A stretch of DNA of 64,000 nucleotides from Usnea hakonensis. Its lineage: Eukaryota; Ascomycota; Lecanoromycetes; Lecanorales; Parmeliaceae. The translations under genes were made by a program, and so were the position numbers. The stretch spans positions 62,001 to 126,000 of the forward strand of contig BLJB01000177.1 of the NCBI GenBank assembly GCA_013423325.1. Reading direction: 5' to 3'. Shown here piece by piece: positions 1-10,498 of the stretch. The first letter of the stretch is position 1. Each line of letters starts with the position of its first letter. Below the pieces are notes generated by a model that did no database searches, was not told the DNA's origin, and saw only the letters and a list, made by a program, of their open reading frames with translations.

Positions 1-467
1 AGTGTAGATAACGGGAGAGGTAATAGGGGAAGGAGATCAAGAGGGAGGGGACGAGATCGATTTGATTAAGAGTGGGGATCAAGTGGAGATAATTCGAGGG
101 GAGAGGGGAGAGGTGAGAGGGTAGAGATATGGACGGGTACTGAAGACGATGAGGAGAGATGTGGATGTGGATAGCATGGGGATGCTTGCAGTTTCACTAT
201 CGAGGAAAAGGGATACTTATTCAGATTTGATGCTGTAGTTGTATTTGGAGCTTGGAACGAAAGCTCGGCGAATTGGACTGAGGGACCATCATTGTCCTCG
301 GCAACTCGGACCTGTCGAAGTGGTGGGAGGGCTGGTTCGCGGGGTGGGACACATAGTACGAGAGGTAGATGGAGACTCAGGAAGCGCTGCCAAGCGCCTT
401 AAGGACAATGAAATGAACCAAGCAATACATTGCCCAACATCGACCTCGTGCACACCCTCTCATAGCT
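1..467. other. gene-free window edge
   Basis: No gene is supported here. The first 150 bases are strikingly purine-rich (GAGG/GGGA runs) on the plus strand. The only reading frame is a short one at 239-475 with no recognisable protein; it overlaps the 3' end of eIF3g on the other strand. The stretch probably holds the 3' UTR of eIF3g and whatever lies beyond the window. Confidence 0.5.
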
Positions 468-1593
468 CTAACTAGCCCGCTTCGCAAACTCAACACGAAG
501 AATCAAATGTCCGTACCCATCTACGTAGCCCCGTCAGTACAAGCCCCAATGCATCCTCGTCATATGCAGAACGCTTTAAGGAACGAGTAGGAACACTCAC
601 AGCCATCAATCTTCTCACAAGCCTTGGCCGCATCACTTCGTTCTTGGAAGCTAATGAACGCAAAGCCCTTCGCCCGCCCCGTGTCCCGGTCCTTGGCCAG
701 GAAAACCCGCGTGACGCGACCGAACCGTTCGAATATCTCCCGCAAGTCGTTCTCCTCCGCGAACTCGGAGACCTGTAGATCCAACAGTTAAATACACCGA
801 AATTCTCCGAGGCCGTAGACATGGGCCAAACACGGAAACAATCTCTCGGAGGAACCAAAAAACTCACATTCGTCACCCTCAACGTAGCTAGATCGTCCCT
901 CTCGTACTTCCCTCCCATCCTCTCGCCCGCACCAGCGGCCCCTCCTTTCCTCAGATGCGGCGGCACATATCCCCCCCCTCCAGTCCCCAAACCGCCCTCC
1001 TTCGGCGGCCCATCCTCTTCCCCATCCCCACCAGCGGCGCCCCCAGCGCCCGCACCGCCAGCTCCATCCTCTCCCATCGGCGCCATCGTATCCTTGAACG
1101 GACACCGGGCGGTAAAATGCTCGCCGTCACAGATCCGGCACTTGACCTTCATGTTCTTGAGCTTCTCCTTCGGGTCATCGCCGACCTTCTTCTCCTCCTT
1201 GCCGTCCTTCTTCCACGTCACGCTCGGTCGGAAGATGATGTTCTCGCCCACGCTCGTGGTGTCGAAGCTCGGCCCCGCGGCGTGGCCCTTTTCGAGCCCG
1301 AATTTGGCCCAGCCTTTGCGCTCCGCGACGCGGGGGTTGACGTATTCCTTGACGATGGTGGTGCGGATGCGGCGGGTGGTTTTGACTCGTTTGCCGTCGT
1401 CGTTGAAACGGTAGGAGATGACGGTTTTGGTGCCGTCTTTGTTCGTCGTCACGGTTTGCGGGGGCAGGCTTGTGGGGTCTTCAATGTCGTTTTCGACGTC
1501 GTCGGCCCAGTCATGGCGGCTGCTAGATTATCAGAGAGGGATGTTCATAGTTTGTAGAAGTGAGGGGATGGTATACCTAGCGATCTTGGACAT
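468..1593 (-). CDS. TIF35: eukaryotic translation initiation factor 3 subunit G (eIF3g)
   Basis: RNA-binding subunit of the eIF3 complex, which acts in 43S pre-initiation complex assembly, scanning and reinitiation in the cytoplasm. Four exons are inferred: 1593-1577, 1522-868, 772-601 and 520-468, giving 298 residues. The N-terminal eIF3g domain (about 1-130) is followed by a CCHC-like knuckle (CRICDGEHFTARC, about 134-146) and a Gly/Ala/Pro-rich linker. A C-terminal RRM spans about 218-294, starts at TLRVTNVSEF and contains the RNP1-like segment KGFAFISF. The start is the ATG at 1593 (MSKIAS), placed in a 17-nt first exon, because it gives the usual fungal N-terminus; the later in-frame methionine would remove conserved sequence. 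Introns are 54, 95 and 80 nt with GT-AG ends. Identity is secure; the last short exon was placed by the conserved end LILRVEFAK. Confidence 0.93.
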
Positions 1594-2011
1594 TTTTTTT
1601 TTTTTGGGGTGGACTGTGGTTGTAATATAATTGCGGTGTCTAGTGTGGCTGTGGGTGGGGGGATTTTATTGGATTTGGATTTAGATTTGGTGTGGCGAAT
1701 TTAAATTACGGAAAGGCTTACCTTATACACTCATTATCTTCAGAATCAATCAATGATGAGTCAGGATATTGAATTATTCTCTTTTCTATAAGTGCAGAAT
1801 CACGAGAATGAGCAGGCATACGTAAGGAATATCCAATGATTTCAATTACTTATGAGACGGTACGCTATGCTATGGCCATTAACCGGTTTCTGCGTCTTGT
1901 CCTTCTCTGTGAAGCGACGGTCCATGACCCTCGGACGCGATCTGGAAGATTATTGAGGACCAACAACTGTGGCACGACAGATTCATTTAGATGAATCCTC
2001 TCTCCTGCCTC
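1594..2011. other. intergenic between TIF35 and PNS1
   Basis: This is the TIF35 promoter side (A/T-rich, with a T11 run just above the start codon) joined to the 3' region of PNS1. No reading frame or RNA gene is recognised. Confidence 0.5.
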
Positions 2012-4595
2012 TCAGGTATGGATCATCTGCTGCACCTTTGGGTAGACCCTGACCATCCGCTGATACAGGTCAGGATGGTCCCTCATCAATACGTCCGGAT
2101 CCCATGCAGCTGCCACAAATATTGAATCCACACCACTACCAATTGGGGTCGTGAAGATCTGACAAACCTGCAATCCGATCAGGAATGAGAAAGCCATTAC
2201 CACTGGTGTAAAGGTTCCGCCGTTGTTGTAACCCGGCTTTGTGAATTCCAGGTATAGATATGCGAGGAGAGCGCATATGTAGGCCACAAACGTAGAACCC
2301 ATCGTCAGTACTGGTCCGATCAGGCAATCATTGACCAAAGCATCAATTCCACGATCTTTCATCATGGTCCAGGTGTCTTTTGCAGCGGGGATGTAGGCTT
2401 TGCCGTAGAGGGCGATATGTATGAATGCATAGCGGTTGATGAATCTGAATTATCAGCAGAAGTTCTCGCAATGGCACGAGAAATCTCTTACTGAACAGCC
2501 CAATCAATCAAGCCAATAATACAACCGAGGCAGCAAAACGCAATGGAGGCGGCTAGATTGCCTCCCTGAGCCTCCTGCTGCTGAGCTATGCTGCATGCCT
2601 GGCGCACCATATTAATGAGAGCCACAACCAAGGATCCAAAGCTGATGCTGCCAAAGGAATATGTAAAAGCCCTCCTGGCTGCACCCCTTGTGGCACCACT
2701 TGGCATTCCACCTGGCTTTCCGGCACAGAAAAACCAGCTGCCATAGATACCTGCGACAATGGAGTGGATCGTATTCTTGAGCCTGACAGATTTATGAGTT
2801 CGGCAACTTTCTCGGCAATGGGAAAAGAGTCATGAAGAGTAGATCTTGGACACGAGATGCTCGGAGCATCTACCAATGCTCTTGAAAAATTTGAAATGCA
2901 GCAAATTGGGATTGGTACACACCACTCGGTTATCCAATATCCTGCGCACCTCATAGTCAGTAACAGTCCTTCCAGCCAAACAGATATGTGAGAAGACCCG
3001 TACCGGCGAACGTTATGAAGACAATCAAGCCAATCACTTTAGCTGATGAGCAACCACCTGCACTGCTTCCACTGTTACATGCAGGATTTGACCCTCCACT
3101 GGAGGGCTCGTATTTCACGTACACTTTTCGGTGTCAGTATTTATCCCCTATGACAGAGACTGAGGCGTGGATACGTTCCACCCGTGCGTTCTGCTTCTTG
3201 GTATTGAATGTACGGATTGACAAAGAAGTGGCGGCATGGATATGGGTTAAATGCGCATGAACGCTTACCAGAGACTAAAGTGAGGGAATACCAAGCACCA
3301 AAGGCAACCGAAGCTATACCGCCGATAGCGCTGACAAGGAAGACATGGCCAAAAGTCTCTGGACTTGGAGTCAGCCTTGCATGCTTGCTTGCTTGCTTGC
3401 TTGAGGGGTAACAGTGATTCTGAGAACAGGTCTAGAGATTGAACACCCCAAACCGCTGCCTTATGACTCAAGATCTGATTCAGAAGAGAATAACTAAAGT
3501 CCGGGAATACATACTGGCCACATCCATTGTTTGCTGAAGCATGACCACACTGAAAGGAATTCTCGGGATCCACGTGACGAAGCATACCTGTTCAATTGAA
3601 GTCAGCACACGTTTTTCCGGCCAACTTCGCTTCCAATAAAGCGTTTCGGGAAGCTTTTAAGCGCCTTTTGCCTTCAGTCCATGTCTTGCAATTGGGGAAG
3701 TCATTCGCGGCATGAAGATTAGGCCTCAAACACATACGATGCTAAAGATGCCGAAGAGAGCGAAGACCACTGCGGCGGAGTAGTAGTGTCTCACGAAGTA
3801 GTAGACAGCCGTACCAATGCCGAAGAGAATGTTTAGAATACCGGTGATCCAGATGAATTGCTTTGTAAATGCACGGGCGAGGGTGAAGTACGTCCAAGAC
3901 AAGACCAAAGCGACGGCCAAGACGAAAACGAACAGGACGACTGTATTCGTGTTGAGGGAGAAGGTGTTGCCGGCGTGATAAATACCACCTCCACTAAGGC
4001 CCTTGTTCGAAGAATATCCTTGCAGAGATATGCCCGAGACGGCAGCAAAGCCCAAGAAAGTCAATATGAGCTAGATGAGTCAGTAGATGGATGGTGGACA
4101 GCCATGATGGCGAGAGTGGACAGACGAGTATACCAGCCCAGACATCGTTGTACTTGGGCTTATCTGATAACCAAACTCGAGGTCAGTTTGCACTTGTTAC
4201 AGAGATGAAGTCGTATCGCATGCTAAGCCCAGAGAAAACGACGAGGGTAGTAAAGTCATTGCTCTTCAGTACGTAAAAAGGAGGAAAAGGCGCCTCTCAT
4301 GAGATACAACATGTTTATGAGAGCACTATTAGTAGCTTAGCTTTAGGAAAGTCCATGTCAGTAGCGCACCTAATTTGAAGACTTGATCAAAGGTTTGCTT
4401 GTCGTCTCCGGATGCGTTTGGTGGGGGCCCGGGATTCTGGAAAGTCTGACCATAATTGGGGGGCTGTTGATATGGATTGTTTGCTGCTTGAGGAGGATAT
4501 TGCATGGTTGGAGGAGGGGCATATCGCGCGTTGTTTTGGCCGTCAGGAACAGGATTGTAGTATGAGTCGGCTTCTCCGTCCTTTCTTTGCGCCAT
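2012..4595 (-). CDS. PNS1: choline transporter-like protein PNS1 (CTL/SLC44 family)
   Basis: Multi-pass plasma-membrane protein of the choline-transporter-like (SLC44) family; yeast Pns1 itself has not been shown to carry choline, so substrate is open. Nine exons are inferred: 4595-4370, 4163-4126, 4070-3738, 3587-3515, 3358-3269, 3123-3004, 2941-2923, 2782-2492 and 2444-2012, giving 540 residues, the usual family length. Residues 1-75 form a Pro/Gln/Asn/Tyr-rich cytosolic tail, followed by the conserved DKPKYNDVWAG and then many hydrophobic segments. The family block EWLKNTIHSIVAGIYGSW and the C-terminal AYIPAAKDTW region are present. A Cys-containing loop (NPACNSGSSAGGC) lies between membrane segments. 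Intron 2 (4071-4125) uses a weak GTCTGT donor, chosen because it alone keeps the frame and the family sequence. Intron 4 carries a TGCT microsatellite. Eight introns make it the most fragmented gene here. Confidence 0.92.
3382..3403. repeat. TGCT tetranucleotide microsatellite in a PNS1 intron
   Basis: Five consecutive TGCT/GCTT units on the plus strand, lying inside PNS1 intron 4 (3359-3514), close to its acceptor end. Being intronic, length changes would not alter the protein. Confidence 0.85.
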
Positions 4596-5558
4596 GGCCG
4601 ATTGGAAAGAAGGTTATTACTGCTTGCTTGACGGAGCACCTGTATCTGGATCTGATGAAGTCCTTCGACGTGATGACCCGCGATCAAGGTACTTTCCTTA
4701 AGGTATAGAGAAAACAATGGAAGGTAAAGTTACAACTAGACCAATAAGTAAGGTAAGGTACCTATCATCTTCATTCGGCTGCACTAAGACATTCCCTTAG
4801 CTAACCAATTTTTTCCCTTGCAACTGAAAGTATAAAGTGAAGCCAGGTACGTAATTTATACCCCGTAAAGTACCTAAGGTACCTTAGTGAAACCTAGACA
4901 CTAGTGAAACTGTGGGAAGATCCTAAGTCTCACCATTTTCAATTTCTGGTCCAGCGCTCCGTCCCGCGTATACCTTACGCATCCTACCAGCCAGATTAAT
5001 CCCATCATAGACCTGTATTACGTAAATATATAAAAAGTCTGAGCGATCCAAACACCAAGATAACGAGCTGAGCGAGATCCACTCTAAAGTTGATGGACTA
5101 TCTCTACTAGATTGATACCAATACGATAAAATAGTAGGCCAGACACAAGCCTCCTACATATTCCCAGTCATACATTATCCCTTCAGATCAAAAGTCTTTA
5201 TACGTGTACTTCCCACTTTCCTCGTGAGACCCGAGCAGGCTTAGAGCGAAGTTGACGCTACCTTTGGAAAACAACGTCTTCGACCTCCATCACCTGCTTT
5301 TCCAAACGCCGTGTCGTCTCATCCGTCACTTCGTCAAGCACCATGTACTCAGCAAACAGTATGGCGTTTCACCAGCAGGCGTTTCAAAGAATTCTAGCTC
5401 TCCCTTCATGATCAAAACCCTTCCCTTGGCCGTTCAGCGAGACCTGCGTCACCACCCATTTACCATGGCGCTGTTCCGATTCTTCCGCCGTGATTGTACA
5501 CCCACGATGTCACTGCGCGACCAACTCAACCATCTTGTCTTGTGGTCGACTTTCCGTC
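4596..5558. other. intergenic between PNS1 and the PAS gene, with GGTACC-type tracts
   Basis: Upstream region of PNS1 and 3' flank of the PAS-domain gene. It is A/T-rich and carries repeated AAGGTA/GGTACC/TACCTTA strings, densest at 4741-4765 and 4861-4890. The forward frame starting at 5252 runs into the PAS gene in antisense and has no recognisable product. Confidence 0.55.
4861..4890. repeat. GGTACC-centred palindromic tract
   Basis: Contains CTAAGGTACCTTAG, a perfect 14-nt palindrome, next to AAAGTACC. It belongs to the family of intergenic tracts also seen at 12975-13016, 25821-25912, 30919-31023, 43701-43808, 49994-50080 and 53506-53520. Confidence 0.7.
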
Positions 5559-7633
5559 TTAATATTGTCCATACTGCTCCCAAACCCTTCCATGCTCAGT
5601 TCGATGCATCCATGGTTGCATTAGGTCTTGGTTTTGCATGAGACCGTGGTGCTCGTTCATCTGCGTCTGACCATTATAGCCGTGTCCTTGCATAGCCTTG
5701 CTGTGTCCATTGGTATGAACAAAGTTGTCGTATCCCTTTATCTGCACGTGATTATCATAGCCATCAGTATCCATAAGCTCCACCTGGCAATTGGGTTGCA
5801 CAAAGGTGTCGTTACTCTTGTTCTGCATTGAATCATTATAGCCTCTGGTGTCCAGATCCTGGTTATTATATGTTCTCCGTGTCGGCTTGCTCGAGGATTG
5901 TGAAAAAGCGCTGCTACTGTGGCTAAATCCACCAGTACTTTGGTTTCGATGCTGATGACCTTCGTTACGAGCTTGCCAATTCTCCTGACCATTTTCATGA
6001 GTCTGGACATTATCGAAATATCCATCCCTTCGCTCGGCCTCAGCCACTGCGCTAAGATGGGGTTCCCATACAGGTAACCCGCCCGGCGGTTGAGACTCGC
6101 CAGTTGGCGTTCCACGTGTATATTGTGCTAATGACCCATTGATACCAGTTAGAGCCCAAGCAAAGACGGCAACCTCACGGATCGAGCTCATGAAGTCCTC
6201 CGCGGCCGGTCCATTGGTTGCGGCATTTTCACGACGTGCAGCCGTTGGGTGCATTGGCGCAGCCGTAGAGGGATGCACAAGATCTGGTAGATTATGCAAC
6301 GGGCTGTCTCCCACATTCGGCAGGATGGGGTCGGTGGCCCAAGGAGACGCGAAGAAGCCGTTTGCATAAGGAGATTTTGGGGGTTCTGACCTCGACTGAG
6401 AAAGGTGAGGAATAAAAGGTCTAGCCTTGCGAAGAACGACCACTAGGCCGTCAGATGTGCAAGAGACCACTGCTTCAAGTTCGACACGAGAGGAGTCTGG
6501 CATGAAAGATGCTGCCCCAGACGATGTTCGCTCGTCTGTGGTGGAGACAGAGGAAGTCCGTGTTTGACCACCGGGCCTATCGAACAAGGCATCACTAGTG
6601 TTTCCATCCATGTCGGTACTGTTACCAGATGATGACCGGGAGTTGCCATCTAACAGATAGACGTCCTGCGAACGCTCCCGCTCAATAGATGACCTTACTG
6701 AGAGCGACGAGTCGCTGGCAACAGCATTCTCACTCATGTCATGATCCATCATAAGATCGGAAATATGTACTCCGCCGTCGTCATCATCGCCGCTGCTGTG
6801 ACCGTCGCTCATACGCTCATCATGATCCACTTGATCGTCTTGTCGAGGATCGCGGAACCAGAAGCGGAGGTAGGCGATAGAATCATTCGCTTTCGCACTC
6901 TCCAGGCATTTGACCGCCTCTCGTAAACAATTTTCTTGAATGCAGTAATAGAAGCTTCGACCATTAAGTTCGTTGGCAGGGATGCCGACAATGTCAGCCA
7001 GACCATTGGTTGCATACATTATGGTCAGTGTGCGAGAAAATCTGTTGAGAAACAAAGCCGCCCGAGGTTCATGAGTAAGAGTCCGAGTTTCCTTGGAGAA
7101 CTTCTGAGAGATGTAGGAAAGCATATGGTATCGAGGATCTCTTGGTGAAGAGGAAAACAGCCGACGTATGACTGGAGCTTCTCGAGCTCGCTCTGTGGGC
7201 TACTTAGCAGCCATAGAGACCGCAGCGATTGTATTCGAGTTTGAATGAACTTACTATCACTTTTAGTGCCTCTTCTGTAGACACTGGTACACCCCACGAG
7301 TACATCATGTACAATCGTGAAGACACACTCGCAACACACCCATCGCCCATCTTTGTTCTTGATTTGACAATAGTTCAGTGCAGCGGCCTTGTCCATTTTG
7401 ATACCTCGGCCATGTATAGCTCGGGCAAATGGGATCTCGTCCGGATGGAAATAGTCCCAACATGATTTCCCAGTTACTTCTTGCGGCGTATAACCTAGGA
7501 TGTCTTGGATTGAGGACGAGACATATAGTAATCGAGCGTCGAGGGACAAGTCTGATGAGGCAGGATTAGCCAAAGTGCGGACACCGTTTCACGTGTTGTA
7601 CTTGCCATGTATTGAGATAAACGTGGTCTCCAT
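5559..7633 (-). CDS. PAS-domain protein with long Gln/Asn/His-rich tail
   Basis: Predicted sensor or regulatory protein with two PAS folds. Three exons are inferred: 7633-7606, 7551-7255 and 7192-5559, giving 652 residues. The first PAS (about 8-105) contains ILGYTPQEVTGKSCWDYFHP; the second (about 140-215) contains LTIMYATNGLADIVGIPANEL. Neither shows a flavin-binding LOV cysteine motif (GRNCRFLQ), and no GATA zinc finger follows, so it is related to but distinct from White Collar-1. After residue 215 the chain is acidic, Ser-rich and disordered, ending in imperfect GYDN/GYN..Q repeats. I place the start at 7633 (METTFISIH) across a GC-AG intron (7552-7605); reading through that intron gives a spurious N-terminus. 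Ligand and partners cannot be told from sequence. Family assignment is firm, function unknown. Confidence 0.85.
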
Positions 7634-10498
7634 GGCGGAATCGTGATGGCAGGTGAAAGCCTTAAGACCCAGGTAAATCTGATCAGAAATGTCGGTCCTC
7701 GAGAGCCAAATGGCAGTCCTCGCGACGAAAGGTAAAATAGTCCGGACGAGCGCTCCTTTTGGATGTAGTGGCGATCAGAAACCTCCTCGTCAGGCCAGCC
7801 CGGGGATTATCTGCGGAATGCAGCAATAGGCTAGTGCACCGCACAGCTGCAGCTTGCCCTTAACGGCTTCGCACAGCTGCTGCAATTGACCCAGCACGGA
7901 ATCCGAGATGCAGAGGCGCACAAGATCAGACCCTGATGCTGTCCCCTTCAGCAGCCGGTCAAAACTTCTCCCAAGGTAGTGGCGCAGGCAATGATGCAGG
8001 GCTCTTATCCACTGCGCTCATCAAAGTGTGATCCCGCTCTCTGGGCACGATCCCAACGAGGACTTCTTAATCTCCCTTTTTCGGAAGCTGTAAAAGGGCA
8101 GCAAGTCGGGAAGGAAAATAAATTGGGAACAGACAAAGCAACCGCTTCCTGGGGCTTTGGCAGCGTTTTCGTTAGGACGCGCACGTCTTCGGTACGGAGA
8201 TGCTTTTTCTTTGGGTGTTCCTGCTTCCGATCAAGATTTAAAATGCTGGCAGGGAGACAGTGCACAGTCAGACCACATTGAAACCAATGCAAGCCTAGGC
8301 AATTTGGCCTGGGGAGCCAGATGGTTTGACGGAATAGGAAGGAGATGGCGACTTCACATGCTGTCGCGGCAGATATAATATGGGTGGCGTTGAAGGAACG
8401 GCAATGCCGGAAACCACGAAATCAAATTCCAACCAGAAGAGGGCGTCGGAGAAATGGTGGCTGCTCGTAGATTGGCCTCACAGAAAAATTGAGTCTTTCT
8501 ATTTCTACCTCAATCTCAATAATCGTGGGATAGGATGTAAATGAAGAAATGTGAAATTTGGAGGTTGAAAGTAAAAAACGGGAGGTACGGAGTAGGTACG
8601 GAAGGTATGGGTCCAAGGGCTTTACTCGTTGGAGGGACACTCAATGTAAATTCAATGTAAGATACCTTACAGAAGAAACGCACGAGCCGCCTTATTTAGA
8701 GGCGAGGACTGTTGAAGTAATTGGATTAATACGTAAGGTACAACTGTTTTATTAGTCTTTGTTACTAGACCAGAATTAACTCTACCTCGTACGCTATGGA
8801 GATACTACCGTAGTTGCTTTTACACCAAGGTACAAAATACCTGCCTTACCTTGTGAATTTATCCTGGAGTTTGATACCATCTCGATCATCATTATTCATT
8901 AGCCGCAGCGACCCTTCCCTCCCTCACAATTCAAAAGTTGCGCAAGCATTCACTGAGAGCTAGGTACATGTCGCATTTGAGTGGATGGGGAAATGTAGAG
9001 AAGAATGGAGTATGTCATCACTAGAGTATATCCCTTTCTTCCCATTTGAGTCTCCATACCTTGCAGTAGTTACTACTAATACTTTGGCATACTAGTTTAC
9101 TGCTATAAAGTAAGGTAGGTAACTGCTACAGATAGCTGCTAGACCTAGACTACCTTCTGCTTACAGTCTGCCCTGACATATTCGTGACAGACACTATGTA
9201 GTAAGAATCATAATAATGATAACAAATCATCGTCATCATAACCATCATCACCATCATCATCATCATCATCATCACAACCACTTATTAGTTATTACTCTGT
9301 ACTGATGGCCAAGCAATAGTCGCATACCTTATTTTCTCTACTATTTACTTTACGGTGCTTTACTTACTAGTATTACTGTAACAAAAACAAGTAAGAAATT
9401 AGCAAGAGTTCGAGACTTGAGGCGGCTGAGGTCTAAGGAGGCTGAAGTCTGGACCCTTCCAAGTAGATTTGCTGCAATATGACTGGCTAAGATGGGCCAG
9501 GTTTTCTAATGACGGTTGAGGGCGTCAGTGGCTGCAGGTGATTTCTTCTCCCAATCATAATTCCCTCGTAATATTACTACAGGACGTATTATCATATTCC
9601 TCATCTCTTACCAAAATACTGTGGACTGCCGTACCAAGTAGGTACAGCAAAAGACCGGAAAATTCGCTTGTCCTCGGTCCTTCTCACCTGCAAAAGCAGC
9701 TTCCCAGAAAGACAAGCAACCACTCTGCATCAAGACCACACCCTTGGGATGTGAAAACGGTGCTGCAGCGCATGTGCTTCTTGATCGACAAGCTCATGCC
9801 TAGTCCGTCATTGACGGAACGGGAACGATATCAAGTCCACCAGTCGACGTGAGCGTACGCTACCTCATGATATTAATCGTCAGCCAAGCAATCACGAGGG
9901 TTTTGCTCTCTGACACACAAATGGTCAATTCACAGCTTAAGGAGGACCCATCAGATTGTTGGAGCTGGCAACGCGCATACATTATTCCAAATACCTCCTC
10001 TGCGGCTACGACGATCCAAGCGCGGTGACGCTCTTTACTCTTAAACCGTTGCCCTTGTCACGCTCCTGGTCACTTTTTCATTTTCCACATTACCTGTTTC
10101 ATATTGCCTTCTCCAATTCTGCCGTGTCATCTGCTCAGCGGCTTTATCTCTCATTGACTGCTGAGCATCTCATTCTCTAATTGGTCTGTGCCTATTAGCC
10201 CCTATCGCGCTTCTGGCTGAGGGGTTCCGGATTACGGGAAACTCCCCCGTAAAAACAAGGAATATCTTGCTGCATTACTTTACAACGTGCATACGACAAA
10301 CACACTTGCCCGCGGACGCGAAAGCTATCTCTACGATGTACAGGATTATGAGCCTGTGTTCGGCTCTACCACTACGAACGAGATGCAAGCGGGAAAGAAT
10401 TCGATGGTGCTTCCAGGCACCAATGCGTTTGTCATTGAATTCCTCCATATAGTCATATTTGCTTGTAAATAAGGGAGCGCATCTGGCTATCCGTCTTA
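7634..10498. other. 2.9 kb gene-free region upstream of the PAS gene
   Basis: No coding region is supported; the scattered frames of 60-100 codons lack recognisable sequence, good context or splice partners. It holds a CAT/ATC trinucleotide microsatellite at 9227-9276 and GTACC/CCTTAC strings near 8590-8860 and 9110. The part nearest 7633 probably includes the promoter and a leader of the PAS gene; the part nearest 10498 is the 3' flank of ARG2. No tRNA or other structured RNA is recognised by eye. Confidence 0.5.
9227..9276. repeat. CAT/ATC trinucleotide microsatellite
   Basis: Imperfect (CAT)n tract with an uninterrupted core of about eight units, in the gap between the PAS gene and ARG2. 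It is not in a coding frame of any supported gene. Confidence 0.85.

Noticed and set aside
821..1557. Plus-strand frames over eIF3g
   Set aside because: They are antisense shadows created by GC-rich eIF3g codons.
7025..7573. Apparent start MANPASS of the PAS gene and a stop-terminated tail
   Set aside because: The first residues are translated GC-AG intron and the tail is read into the next intron; splicing at 7605/7552 and 7254/7193 gives a continuous family match.
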